The position numbers were made by a program, and so were the translations under genes. Shown one piece after another: positions 49,135 to 60,853 of a stretch of DNA of 64,000 nucleotides. The stretch is from Merluccius polli. Its lineage: Eukaryota > Chordata > Actinopteri > Gadiformes > Merlucciidae. A model generated the notes under the pieces. That model was not told where the DNA came from and made no database searches. It saw nothing but the letters and a program-made list of their open reading frames with translations. How positions within the stretch are numbered: the first letter of the stretch is position 1; each line of letters starts with the position of its first letter. The stretch is taken from assembly GCA_030340625.1 (NCBI GenBank), contig JAOPHQ010000912.1, positions 1-64,000 of the forward strand, in the 5' to 3' direction.

Positions 49135-49935
49135 TACTGTTATGTGGCTTGATTCTGTGTTATGTGGCTTGATCGTGTTATGTGGCTTGATTCTGTGTTG
49201 TGTGGCTTGATTCTGTGTTATGTGGCTTGATTCTGTGTTGTGTGGCTTGATTCTATGTTATGTGGCTTGATTCTGTGTTATGTGGCTTGATTCTGTGCCG
49301 TGTGGCTAAATTAAATATGTGGCTTCATTCTGTGCCATGTGGCTTCATTCTGTGTCGTGTGGCTTCATTCTGTGTCGTGTGGCTTCATTCTGTGCCTTCA
49401 TGCTGTGCGTCTCAATTAAATATGTGTCTTCATTCTGCTTAATTATGTGCTATGTGGCTTCATTCTGCTTCGTTCTGTGCTATGTGGCTTCGTTCTGTGC
49501 TATGTGGCTACATTAAATGTGTGGCTTTATTCTGCTTCATTCTGCGCTGTGGCTTCGTTCTGCTTCATTCTGTGCTGTGGCCAAATTAAATGTGGCTTTG
49601 TTCTCTGCTGTGCTATGTGGATTTGTTCAGTGGTGCTATGTGCCTTCACGCTGCGCTATGTGGATTTGTTCAGTGGTGCTATGTGCCTTCATCCTGTGTC
49701 TTTGTGCTGTGCTACGTGGATTTGTTCAGTGATGCCATGTGCCTTCATCCTGTGTCTTTGTGCTGTGCTATGTGCCTTCATGCTGCGCTATGTGGATTTG
49801 TTCAGTGGTGCTATGTGCCTTCATCCTGTGTCTTTGTGCTGTGCTATGTGCCTTCATGCTGCGCTATGTGGATTTGTTCAGTGGTGGCATGTGGGTTTAT
49901 GTGGCTTCCTCCTGTGGCTTTATGCTGTGGCTTCA
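49135..49935 (+). repeat. Degenerate minisatellite, TGTGCTATGTGGCTTCATTC-type unit
   Basis: About 800 bp of tandem units of roughly 20-27 bp built on TATGTGGCTTGATTCTGTG, drifting to TATGTGGCTTCATTCTG and then to longer units with ATGTGCCTTCATCCTGTG and TGGATTTGTTCAGTGGTGC. Several overlapping frames stay open across it because of the repeat, not because it is a gene. Confidence 0.85.
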
Positions 49936-51179
49936 GGCCGTCAGCCTCCTGCAATATAAGGGTAAAATGTGTAAATGTATACCACCATTAAAAATGAAGT
50001 GCTGCAGAGATGCCCTAGCCGACACATTTACCGACATGACAAATGTCACAAGAGTTTAATAGGTTGTTCAGTGGAAATAAATTGTGATGCAAACAATGGT
50101 AATTCCCAGTAATAGTGAATCATATCCGTGAAAATAAATCATTTAAAAAAAAAAAAAATTAATTCGTTGAATATTTGTACATGTGTGCTTGTCGTTTTAG
50201 ACAAGTTTGGCAACTCTAAACTTCTTAACAGCCACTTTAGTTTGATTTTCACTTTTTTTGTAACCAACTAATTTGCACATTTTACGGAGAGGCCATTACA
50301 AGATTTAATACAAACATCTGCAACAAAGGCAAGTAAACTTTTCTAAAGGGATTTATTAAGCATTTGATGAGTTAAACTAAAATGTATTGACCATGTATTG
50401 ATTTGTGTAGGGTTCCCTGACTGAACCAGAACCGGACGCATCTTACTGGATGGCGCTCATGCTGGCCTTCACAATGGTCAGTTAATACTTCCTTTATTTT
50501 TACTTGATGCTTAAAAATGAACAGTTGACCTGTACACTTTAAGAAGTCTTTCAGTGGTATTGTCCATATGACTTTATTATTATATTAAGTATATTTATTC
50601 AAATAAATCAATTTATTTTTCTTTTTTAGTTTTTTGAGTTCTCCACAATTAAAAAGTGTGAATATTTTCGTAACTTGCTATTATATGTGAAACAATCTAT
50701 TTTATTTGACTTCACCATAAATTGATTTTACAAAACTCAGTTTAAATGTTTATATCAGACGTAAAACGTCAAAAATATTTACATTTGATCAGTTATTGAA
50801 AGTCATCATTGCCTGGAACACACAAAAGAATGTACTGCAGTGGGTTGGGTCAGGGGGTTGGGGGGGGGGGCTCGGCTGTCCTTACCTACTTTAAAGGGAG
50901 GCTCACATTCACCCAATTTGAAAACCCCTGATCTACATGATGTCAAAATATCTCCAGCACAAATGTTTACAATGTAAAACTGCCTTTTTCTTAAACAATT
51001 TTTTTGCATCGATCCGTTACAGAGCATGCAGAATGAAGTTGATCTACGCCAGTCTACCGGACCAGTGACCTCCATTTGAAATTTATTTTTCTGTAAACTA
51101 CGTCTGTGGGACCAGCTGTTTTACTTCTGACACCCTAGCTGGAAAGGGAGGGACTAAAGGGACTCTGCAAAATATTAAA
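49936..51179. other. Intergenic with one weak candidate exon
   Basis: At 50411-50476 an AG acceptor, 22 codons reading GSLTEPEPDASYWMALMLAF plus TM, and a GTCAGT donor form a phase-0 exon-like unit with a hydrophobic tail. No family is recognised and no partner exon was found. The rest shows nothing beyond a G run near 50860. Confidence 0.3.
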
Positions 51180-51440
51180 CCCTCAACTTAACCACATAAA
51201 CCGACTACCTAAATTCCTAATCTCTATAACTCTCCTAACTTAATACCTAAACTTAACCGTCCAACCCAATACCTAAACTTAACCATCTCTAACCTAACCT
51301 TAACCGTCTGTAACTTCATACCTAAACTTAACCGTCTGTAACTTAAACCTAAACTTAACCGTCTAACCTAATACTTAACTTAACCGTCTAACCCAATGCC
51401 TAAACTTAATCGTCTAACCTAATGTCTCAACTTGACCGCT
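51180..51440. repeat. Degenerate tandem repeat, CCTAAACTTAACCGTCTAAC unit
   Basis: About ten imperfect copies of a 22-28 bp unit, CCTAAACTTAACCGTCTAAC with variable spacers. It is noncoding. Confidence 0.75.
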
Positions 51441-52637
51441 TCTAAAACGTTTCAAATTATTGCTAAACATAAACTAACTGTCCCTTGATCTCTCCCCTCC
51501 TTGTAAGGTTTCTCCTTTTTCCCCACTGGGGTTTTTGGAGTTTTAATCCTCAATGGCTTTATTTTTATCAGATGTATCTGAAGCATTTTTTACAAATTGT
51601 TTGTTGAATGTTTGCTCTTAAATTAATTTCAGTTAGTTGGTGTCATGACCTTATGTGTGTTAGGTGTAGCATCTTAAATTGAATGAAGCTTCAGCCTACT
51701 CTAGACGCTTCATGGACTGGTACCCAGGTGGTGCAGATCTACACATCAGATTTAACATGTAGAGTCTATTATTTCCATGGATGTATGAGACTTACTTAAA
51801 GAGCAGCTGGCAGGTTGACAGCCCCAGTTAAAGGTGCTGTAGGTATGATTAAAGGCTATAATTTGTCATTTTGCTTCATTATCAAGGGGAAGGTTTTCTG
51901 TACTTGATGTATGGAAATGTGTGCCACCAGGTGGCGGTGCTGAACCACCAACAGCGGTGGGACAACCCTGTCTCATCAGAATTACGTTCCCAGGGAACTA
52001 TTCGGCATTCTCAATTACGTTTGTCTGAAAACGTATTTTGTCCGTGATTACGTTTCATTGAACGTATCGCAAATACGTTCGTTCTCAGCCTATTTTTTTG
52101 CCATTTATTTACCTATAGGATTATGTTTGGTTGAAACGTATCCCAGATATGTTAAATGTCAACATATATCATATTATTGTCATTAAGGCATATTTCCCTT
52201 TCGGGGAACGTTTCATTTAACGTATTTTGTCCCTGATTACGTCTTGAATCTGAATTGAGCATAGGTGTTTTGTTATTTATTTACCTCTTGGATAATTTAC
52301 ATTGAATTGAAACGTATCCTCAATAGGCTACGTTAAATAGGCCTATCGATAACACATTTGTCGGGGGCGGGGGGGGGGGGGGGGGGGCGGTCCGGGGCTG
52401 GGGGGGGGGGGGGGGTCCGGTCCAGGTCCGACCCTGGACTGGGAGCATTCCCAGTCCAGCACAGTTAGAAATGTAAGCTTTTATATTTAGGATAAGATAT
52501 ATTTTACTGTAAGATGGACATTATTATACGTCACGCGCAACACGTATCCTGACGTTGATCCAAAGTGCCAAACGTAGAGGGGTTACAATAAAGGCCCTTA
52601 AATTGTATGACTGTTACATTTTTCTGCCTATTCTTTT

Positions 52638-53029
52638 CCCATGGTTTTGCGTCCAAGTCACGTGACTTTCAAGATTCACGTGACTTTTTCAGATTCCACA
52701 GGACTCCCTTGTGATGTCACTCCGTCTGACGGATCAAACCCTCGCCCACTACACGTCTGAGGTTGATTTGCTGATCAACACATTATTCCGTGGCAGCGGG
52801 AGAAACTAATGTTGACAAAGTGTTTGTCCTATTGGTTAGTTACTCTATGTTTTCTCTCTCTGATTCCTGCACCATGTTTCAATGACGTCAGGTTGCTAGG
52901 GGCTACAGCTGACAGACGCCGTGACCACCTGGGAGGACCTATCAGCCGGAAGTACTGTCCTTACTGTACTACTGTTTATGTTATAATGTCATAATATTGT
53001 TGACAATAAAAAAATAATAAAAAAAAAAA
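52638..53029 (+). mobile_element. A-tailed insertion in left arm of the foldback
   Basis: Relative to the right arm, about 390 bp are inserted between TATTCTTTT and CTATTATTG. The insert ends in an A-rich tail (about 53003-53029) like a retroposed sequence. It contains two CACGTGAC E-boxes (near 52659 and 52678) and a TGACGTCA (near 52883). It is not a recognised SINE, and clear target duplications are absent. Confidence 0.45.
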
Positions 53030-54739
53030 CTATTATTGTCCCACACCACAATGTATGTCCCACAAGGTGAACTCCAAACAATTCATGTTTATCCAATTCA
53101 TGGACAAACAAAGCAGCTGGAAACACGTCTAAAACACTTGAAATAGAATGTAGCCTATATTTATATTTTTACAACATCAATCTCCCTATTATATGAACAA
53201 AATATGATCAGGTTATACTTTCTCTCTTGAAAACGGGCAAAACGCTAACCCTAACCCTAACCAGGAAAATGAATTTAAAAAACTACAAACGTTCGGAAAA
53301 TGCAATACACTCAAGTGTGCGGCGCCATGTTTTTTCCGCCATTTTTTTTGTAGGCTAGTTCTAAAATGTTTAGTTTACGTTTTCCCTATTATGTGAAAAT
53401 GTGTCAAGGAACTTCGCAAGTGTATTATATGTTTTAGGGACCGGGGAGCACATTTATTTAGTCAGATTTCATTTTTACTATTGTTAATTGGGTGAAATCT
53501 GGTTTTGACCTTACCCAGTAGCGCCCCCTAATGGTTTGGCAAAGGCCACAAAGGACATGATAGAAGAAGTCAAGAGCTTTCCAAAAATGTTTTCCCCATG
53601 TTTGTATCACATTGTGTTGCTTTTCTGTAAGCCTTTAAAAGAGCCTTAGGTTCAAGGTTCAAAGGGCATTCCTGAGGAGCAGGAACCATCCAGAATGTCC
53701 ACAGTGGCAGATCTGTATTCTGCAGATCAAGACCTTTCCAATTGTGTCTTCATTGTCATCCTACGACAAAGTTTCATTTTTATCTGCTCACTGAGAAGGC
53801 ACTTACTGATATGTACTTTCTCAGAGCCTATATAGAGCCAAGATGGATAAAATCACTAAAACATATTTTAAGGGATATTTAGTGGCAAAATGTGTTCAAC
53901 ATATTGATGGTGACCTTATCCTTAGTCATGCTTTTCAATTTGGAGCAGTTTAGACCCCATTTACCTCTTAAATGATTCATATACATATTTCCATATTACT
54001 TATGACCATTTATAGCCATTGTGTTCCCTTCCCCAGGGCTGACAGGATTGCCCTGGATGAACAATATGGTAATGCGAATGTATGTCTGTGTGTAGTTACA
54101 TTTTTACCCACAGTTGTTTTTAATTGACCAAGATATGAGCTTTTGAAAGAAAGTAGGCCTCTGCCATAGTAACATAAGGGGCTTTAGGACTACAAAAAAC
54201 ATGGCGCCGCACACGCCATGTATTGCATTTTCCGAACGTTTGTAGTTCTTTAAATTCATTTTCCGGGTTAGGGTTAGCGTTTTGCCCGTTTTCAAGAGAG
54301 AAAGTATAACCTGATCATATTTTGTTCATATTATAGGGAGATTGATGTTGTAAAAATATAAATATAGGCTATATTCTATTTCAAGTGTTTTTAGACGTGT
54401 TTCCAGCTGCTTTGTTTGTCCATGAATTGGATGAACATGAATTGTTTGGAGTTCACATTGTGGGACATACATTGTGGTGTGGGACAATAATAGTAAAAGA
54501 ATAGGCAGAAAAATGTAACAGTCATACAATTTAAGGGCCTTTATTGTAACCCCTCTACGTTTGGCACTTTGGACCAACGTAGTCAGGGTACGTGTTGCGC
54601 GTGACGTATAATAATGTCCATCTTACAGTAAAATATATCTTATCCTAAATATAAAAGCTTGCATTTCTAACTGTGCTGGCTTTAAAAGGTACACATAAAA
54701 AGTACAAATTATGTTCACAGTGTGTTGGCTTACATATCT

Positions 54740-55000
54740 GGGCCAGTTCAGCCAATCAGAAAGCTTCAAATTATGTTTCCTGTACCGTTTGTGGCTGGTC
54801 GATTTTCATTATACACATCATTTTCTTTACATTTCAATATAACTGCTACAGGGCAGTATTTCGCCAGCCACTGACGATAACCACCCATCGGCAATATAAA
54901 ACATTTTAATAAAAGCTGGCGTCGTCACCATAGCAACGGTCGCTGACACTCATGGGAATTGTAGTGTAAATTGACGCAACAAACCAATGAAATTACGATA
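54740..55000. promoter_or_regulatory. Promoter-motif cluster inside right arm of the foldback
   Basis: CCAAT at 54752-54756, a near-perfect RFX X-box GTCACCATAGCAAC at 54924-54937, the reverse complement of a ZNF143-type motif (ACTACAATTCCC, 54948-54965 region), and a second CCAAT at 54984-54988. Such close spacing is typical of a TATA-less promoter. It lies in sequence absent from the left arm. Direction and target are unknown. Confidence 0.4.
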
Positions 55001-55565
55001 TTTCTCGGAAAAGAAGCATACATATTTCTTAGCGATGGCCACTACACAACACTGCTGTATCGTTAATGATCATGAGTATACATTTATACTGTAGTATACA
55101 GCGGCCCATGCTGCGGCCCGTCATGTATAAATGCAGCATCTATTTGGGTCGGACTGGGAGCATTCAGGGTCCACCACTGGACCGGCCATCCTCCCCCCGC
55201 CGGTCCGGTCCGGTCCGGGGGGGGGGGGGGGAGACCTCTTATCCAAGAGGTAAATAAATAACAAAAAATATGCTCAATTCAGATTCAAGACGTAATCAGG
55301 GACAAAATACGTTAAATGAAACGTTCCCCGAAAGGGAAATATGCCTTAATGACAATAATATGATATATGTTGACATTTAACATATCTATACGTTTCAACC
55401 AAACATAATTCTATAGGTAAATAAATGGCAAAAAATAGGCTGAGAACGAACGTATTTGCGATACGTTCAATGAAACGTAATCACGGACAAAATACGTTTT
55501 CAGACAAACGTAATTGAGAATGCCGAATAGTTCCCTGGGAACGTAATTTTGATGAGACAGGGTTG

Positions 55566-58390
55566 GGTGGGAAGGAGTAAATTGACACTTAATATTTATA
55601 TAGATATTAAGCTGGTTAAACTTCACATTGGAAGGAGAACATGGTTTCTCAAGGGTTTATTTGTATATGACAAAGAGAGAAGGCCAATTCCAGAGTTTAT
55701 AAGGTGGGCTAGAAAAACGTAGGTTCTCTCCAAATGTGGCCCTGGAGCAGCCGAGGGCCAAGCATTGGGAAGAGGGGCCCAACATTTATTTAACCACGAA
55801 TGTTTTAGTTCACGCTTGCTGGGTTAGGTCTAAAGAAACGCACTGTCCTCTGATCCCGCACAGCATGGCAAAGGAAAGTCAAGCACAAGGACCTGTGTTC
55901 ATAGTAGGCCTTTAAAGATGCAGGGTTTATGAATTAAAGTAATTTTCAAAACAAAAGAGCTGTTTTTTTGTTTGTTTTGTCAAACGTAATTTGTGAACTT
56001 TATAGAGTTGGGTACACAATATACATTTACATGTTTGCTATGGACGCCACATTTAAAGGAGCTATAGATGATATTCAGCCACTAGATGTCACAGTAGAGC
56101 ACCAGGTTCTCAGAACAGAAGTGGGCGTGTTCTTTACCTTATCTCCTCCCCCCCAACATATTAACTCCTCCCCCCTAACGTCTGCATGTCGTTGTGGACC
56201 ACAGAGATTGCGTGTGAAGACCTGACAACATAAAGTGACCTTTGTGATTAATGTCAAGTGACCACGTCAGTACAGTAGGCCACCAAGAGGAGGTCCATCT
56301 GGGAAGAGTCAGACTGAGGTGGACTCTGGTCTCCTCTCTCTGTTTGTCGGAGGCCTTTTTAGCCAGAGAACGTGGTTTGTTGGGTGGAGGACGCTGTTTA
56401 CAACGCTGTGACGTCACTCTTTATTTAAACGCCGTCACACTGTTTACAACGCTGTAATGTCACACTATTTAAACGCGGGGAGGGACTAACATGAACTCTG
56501 ATGCACGGCGCCATCATGAACGCGGCGCAGCCGGCTACCGAAACAAAGGGAAGAGACGCTGGGATGACGTCACACACAGAGGGAGTGACGTCATTCTCTG
56601 TCAGTGTGTATATTAATATAATGTGTATAGGTGGATAATCTCACGCTACGCAGACATTTTCTAGGTGTAGTCCGGCAGTGAACTTCATGTGTCACACAAG
56701 GTCATTCGCACTTTTATTTTGACAATTCAGAGTAACCTTGTCTTTTAAAATTGTATTTGTAGTAGTATAAAATGTCCCGCGTATTTAGAGCGAATGATCA
56801 AACAAAATAAATACCACCAATATATTTCAGTGTCTTTATTTGGCTCCCATTTAAATTTTCTGCAAATTTCCACTCCGTCATGATCTTGTCATGAACCTTT
56901 TTTAATTCCCTTTAATTCCTTTTGAGTGGAAAATATTGCACACTAGCTATAAAAATAAAAGTCATATTTACAATATACAATGGCTTTTGAATGCCTAATG
57001 GGACTGGGCATCTAATTTGGACCTTACAAACAGACACTTAAAGGATGAACAAACACACAGTGCAGACATGTATAGCGTTTCCAGTGGAGAGCAGCAGGCC
57101 TGCTGTGTGATGCAACAAGAACCATGAGCAACATCAGATCATCGCCCTGATATGAGTGCAAAGCCACATGTCCCGGTTGTAGATGGCCACGTTAGGGGTA
57201 GGGGTTAGGGGGTTAGGGTTAGGCTCGGTGAGGCTATAAACCAGCTATCAACCACACACACTCCACATACACTCCACACGGTCATTGTGATGTGACATTG
57301 CAATGTACAAGCCCTATATCATATGCTACGTTTTGTTTATTTAATATATGGTATGTCTTAGTTCATTCTACATTATTCAGTGAAACAAAGTGGTAATGCA
57401 CCTTTAATTCAGAGTTAGTTTTACTTTCTCCCTGTAATCTAGTAGTATCATGGTAAGTAATCGTGTTTGAGGCATTAGTCTGACCCATATATTTGTCCCG
57501 TTGGATCATTTGTGTTTCCAGGAACACAACAAATAGTTAGAGCTAAAAGTTTTATTTTTAGACAGAATCACCCAACAGTGTGAATCATCAACCCCCTTGT
57601 ACATTTTAACGATTCCCTAGTGGTATAATTAAGCGGGATCCTTTGTGGATTATCCCTTACTTAAAGGGCCTCTATTTTACTACCATGTGTGTTATTGGCC
57701 ATTACAAAATTGTCATGTGACTACTCTCTAGTGACATCACAAGTGGGAGTGTCCACCTAGCTGTATGATGTATAAGCCTATCAGTTGGTACAGTCCACTG
57801 GGTAGGCTGGTAGACTGATCTAGTCATCATACATTCAGTTATTGGTTATAATTATAAGTATAATACCTATTATTACCGTTGAACATTAAGTAGTAATGTA
57901 AATATAAACAGGGTTATCATAGACCCTGTCCATGCAAGTGCATTTTTTTAATGGTGTTTCAGTTTCACAAAATATAAATGTCAAGTGAACTCAACGATAA
58001 CTTGGTCTGAGAGTCTTCATGGGCATTTACATGTTTAGCAAGCTGGATAAACTGCCAGCATACTCCGAGAGAAAAGGTAATCTAAATGTCAAAGGTGAAT
58101 GAAAGATAACCGTTGTTATTGTAGTGGCTGGAGAACAATGATTTTTCAGGCCAACCCAGAATTTAGTTTTGCCATGGGCATAATACAAAAAAAATCAATC
58201 TATTTTTTGGTTTTCACTTTTCAGTTGATTGCATTTATTTGTCCAATTGATTTGCTATAGCCTACTCCACATATGCTTGGTCACTAAAGCATGGTATTGG
58301 TACAATCAGGTTGCACAATCCTGCTTTACCCTTATCGGGTTAATGTTTCACAATGTGAAATTAAAGTGCCATAGTTCGGTCAAGTTGGAA
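55566..58390. other. Intergenic between foldback element and ugt5
   Basis: No gene is recognised. At 57188-57221 GGGGTTAGGG-type repeats lead into a half copy of the foldback MITE family (57222-57276, CAGCTATCAACCACACAC). The remainder is AT-rich. Confidence 0.5.
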
Positions 58391-58889
58391 AAAGTGAGGG
58401 CTAAAGTGCATTAGTTTAAAGTATCTTGTACACCACATCAAGGCCCACATCGGAGGAAACTGCAGTGGTTTTGCTAAGGTAAGAGGGCACTCAATGTAAC
58501 ATTACACTCAAATTAATGGAAGAATATATCAAATAAAATACATAAACCAAGTCATAGGTATAGGCATCATGAGTTATGTTATGATACTATGTCAAGTGAG
58601 TGTCAAGTAGACCTAAACAATAAAATGTATTGTCAAGCCTATAGAGTAGCAAACATGACACTTATGTTATAACATTTTGTTCAGTTATATTAAAAACTAA
58701 ATTAAGAGATATTATGACATAATAATATGCTTTGTGGTGTGTGTATATATATATATATATATTACCTATTTACTCTTAATTTGTGTTTTATATATTTTTA
58801 AATAAAATTGATTTAGGGCAGATGTTATTTTTTTATATTTCATACTGTATGACAATCATTTGAAATATCTAATGTTTTTTCCCCCTCAG
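58391..58889 (+). promoter_or_regulatory. Probable 5' noncoding exon and intron of the ugt5 gene
   Basis: A strong donor, GCTAAG|GTAAGA, follows 58478, and a pyrimidine-rich acceptor TTTTTTCCCCCTCAG ends at 58889, two bases before the ATG of the coding exon. This predicts a noncoding first exon ending at 58478 and a 411-bp intron. The transcription start is not visible. Confidence 0.5.
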
Positions 58890-58891
58890 AA

Positions 58892-60469
58892 ATGGCTAAA
58901 GGTAAAAATAAAATGGATTTGGTTTGGATCACTCTACTTCTCGTCTGTCCAGCTATCGTGTTGGCAGGAAATGTGCTGGTTGTCCCACTAGATGGGAGTC
59001 ACTGGGTGAACATGAAAATTATTGTTGAAGAGCTACATTCAAGGGGCCACAGTGTCTCAGTGGTGCGAACATCAGACAGCTGGTACATCAAAGAAAACTC
59101 CCCCTTCTATACTGCTATTACACTCGATATGGAGAGTGGCTTTGGTGAAGAGTTCATCACTGCATTTATTGATAAATTGTTGGAGATCCAGAGGAACGGA
59201 TCCTCCTGGGCTCACTTCCAACTACAAATGGAGATAAACTCCATCCTGCACAAGAAGGGGGCAACATTGATTGAGCATATTTTTGACAACAAGCACTTGA
59301 TGGAGTCTCTACGGGATGCAAAATACGACATGGTTTTGACAGACCCCGTCACACTACTTGGTGTCATGATTGCCCGCCACTTTGATCTGCCTTTAGTCTT
59401 TAATGTGAGATGGACATGTCATGATGAGGGCCATTTTGCCATTGCCCCTTCTCCTCTTTCTTATGTTCCACTGCCAGGGATGATGCTATCTGATAAGATG
59501 AGCTTCCGAGAAAGATTTATAAATGTATGTGCTTACTACGCAACACAATTGAGTTTTGCAAATTGTGTCACACCATGCTATGATGGCTTGATGCAAAAAT
59601 ACTTTCCCCAAGATTCCTTAATTTCCCTTTTACAAAGAGCTGATCTGTGGCTTATGAGAATTGACTTTGTGTTTGAGTTCCCACGGCCCACCATGCCTAA
59701 TGTTATCTATATGGGAGGATTTCAATGTAAACCTGCTAAACCTCTTCCTCAACACCTGGAGGAATTTGTCCAAAGTTCAGGAGAACACGGAGTCATCGTT
59801 ATGTCTCTGGGGACGCTTATTGCAAGCCTTCCCCATGAAGTATCTGAGGAAATTGCTGCCGCTTTTGCAAAACTCCCTCAGAAAGTAATCTGGAGGCATA
59901 TAGGTGAACCGCCAGTGTCCTTAGGCAACAACACATTACTTGTTGATTGGATGCCACAGAATGACCTTTTAGGACACGCGAAAACCAAAGTGTTTGTGGC
60001 ACACGGAGGAACCAATGGAGTACAAGAGGCAATCTACCACGGAGTGCCTATCCTGGGTCTTCCCTTGGTCTTTGACCAACACGACAATCTCTTTAAAATG
60101 GAATTTCGAGGAGTTTGCAAAATACTAAATATATTCACTATTAACAGAGACAGCTTTCTACAAGGTATCAAAGAAGTCATCCATGAACCCTCATACAGGA
60201 TGAACATGCAGCGACTCTCTAGCCTCCATAGGGACCAGCCAATGAAGCCATTAGACCATGCCATTTTCTGGATAGAGTATGTTATACGGAACAAAGGTGC
60301 TGCTCACCTGAGATCAGAGTCCTACACAATGCCTTGGTATTCCTACCACTCTGTAGATGTGATTCTGTTTTTATTAGGAATTTTGCTGATTATGATCCTG
60401 ACATTTGTTGCGTTTGTCAAGAGACTGTGCTTCTGTGTCTGTCGAAGAATAAAACGCAAACGTGACTAA
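58892..60469 (+). CDS. ugt5: UDP-glucuronosyltransferase, UGT5 type, single coding exon
   Basis: ER-membrane enzyme that transfers glucuronic acid from UDP-glucuronate to lipophilic acceptors. It is 525 residues, usual for the family. An N-terminal signal peptide ends near residue 26 (LVCPAIVLAG). The DGSHW motif supplies the catalytic His37, and the paired Asp is probably in YDMVLTDP. The UGT signature spans about residues 367-405 (FVAHGGTNGVQEAIYHG, then DQHDN). A transmembrane helix lies at about 487-510, and the tail KRKRD carries lysines at -3 and -5 as an ER-retrieval signal. The whole protein in one exon is characteristic of fish UGT5 and unlike UGT1/UGT2. The exact paralogue (ugt5a, b, c...) cannot be told. 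It is the only UGT in this window, although these genes are often in tandem. Confidence 0.9.
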   Translation: MAKGKNKMDLVWITLLLVCPAIVLAGNVLVVPLDGSHWVNMKIIVEELHSRGHSVSVVRTSDSWYIKENSPFYTAITLDMESGFGEEFITAFIDKLLEIQRNGSSWAHFQLQMEINSILHKKGATLIEHIFDNKHLMESLRDAKYDMVLTDPVTLLGVMIARHFDLPLVFNVRWTCHDEGHFAIAPSPLSYVPLPGMMLSDKMSFRERFINVCAYYATQLSFANCVTPCYDGLMQKYFPQDSLISLLQRADLWLMRIDFVFEFPRPTMPNVIYMGGFQCKPAKPLPQHLEEFVQSSGEHGVIVMSLGTLIASLPHEVSEEIAAAFAKLPQKVIWRHIGEPPVSLGNNTLLVDWMPQNDLLGHAKTKVFVAHGGTNGVQEAIYHGVPILGLPLVFDQHDNLFKMEFRGVCKILNIFTINRDSFLQGIKEVIHEPSYRMNMQRLSSLHRDQPMKPLDHAIFWIEYVIRNKGAAHLRSESYTMPWYSYHSVDVILFLLGILLIMILTFVAFVKRLCFCVCRRIKRKRD

Positions 60470-60696
60470 CAATGGATAGCGTTGGATGTGTGAGATTGGT
60501 TTATATATGGTGTTCAATCTATCAATCTATTTGTCATTTGTGTAAGATATATATTCTTTTTTCATAACAATTGTTGTGTGCCACTATGGATATTTGGTCC
60601 TAACAAATAACCACTTTTTGTGATTCAACATTGTGAAAGCATGTTTTTTGCAACTGTTTAAATCATGTAGATCATATACCATATATATATATGATA

Positions 60697-60708
60697 TATG
60701 ATCATTAA

Positions 60709-60752
<44 letters not shown>

Positions 60753-60760
60753 TATATGTA
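60697..60760. repeat. (TA)n microsatellite in ugt5 3' UTR
   Basis: An alternating TA tract, interrupted once by TACATA, between the ugt5 stop and its candidate poly(A) signal. Confidence 0.85.
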
Positions 60761-60847
60761 GGCTATATATTATTCGCCAATGTTTTATTGGCAAATCTAA
60801 AAGTAATGAAGGGTATGTTTAAAACAAAAACAAAAAATTGCATTGTA

Positions 60848-60853
60848 AATAAA
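60848..60853 (+). terminator. ugt5: Candidate ugt5 polyadenylation signal
   Basis: AATAAA within GTAAATAAAG, about 380 bp after the stop codon. Confidence 0.45.

Larger units (their letters stand above)
51963..55565. mobile_element. 3.6-kb foldback element with 7-bp flanking repeat
   Basis: The two halves are reverse complements in three blocks: 51963-52350 with 55235-55565, 52417-52637 with about 54496-54690, and 53030-53337 with 54199-54495. A central region of about 860 bp (53338-54198) is unpaired. Ends read CAACCCTGTCTCATCA and complement. GGTGGGA flanks both ends exactly (51956-51962 and 55566-55572), consistent with a target-site duplication. Each arm has a private insertion: 52638-53029 on the left, about 54690-55140 on the right. 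The TAACCC/GGGTTA triplet motif lies in both inner arms. No transposase is seen, so the superfamily is unassigned. Confidence 0.75.

Noticed and set aside
49260..50059. Cysteine-rich multi-frame proteins (MWLDSVLCG..., MLRYVDLFSG...)
   Set aside because: Three frames are open over a tandem minisatellite; the repeats explain them.
53245..53275. Interstitial telomere from CTAACCCTAACCCTAACC
   Set aside because: Only about three units, mirrored in the other foldback arm, so part of the mobile element rather than a telomere fusion.
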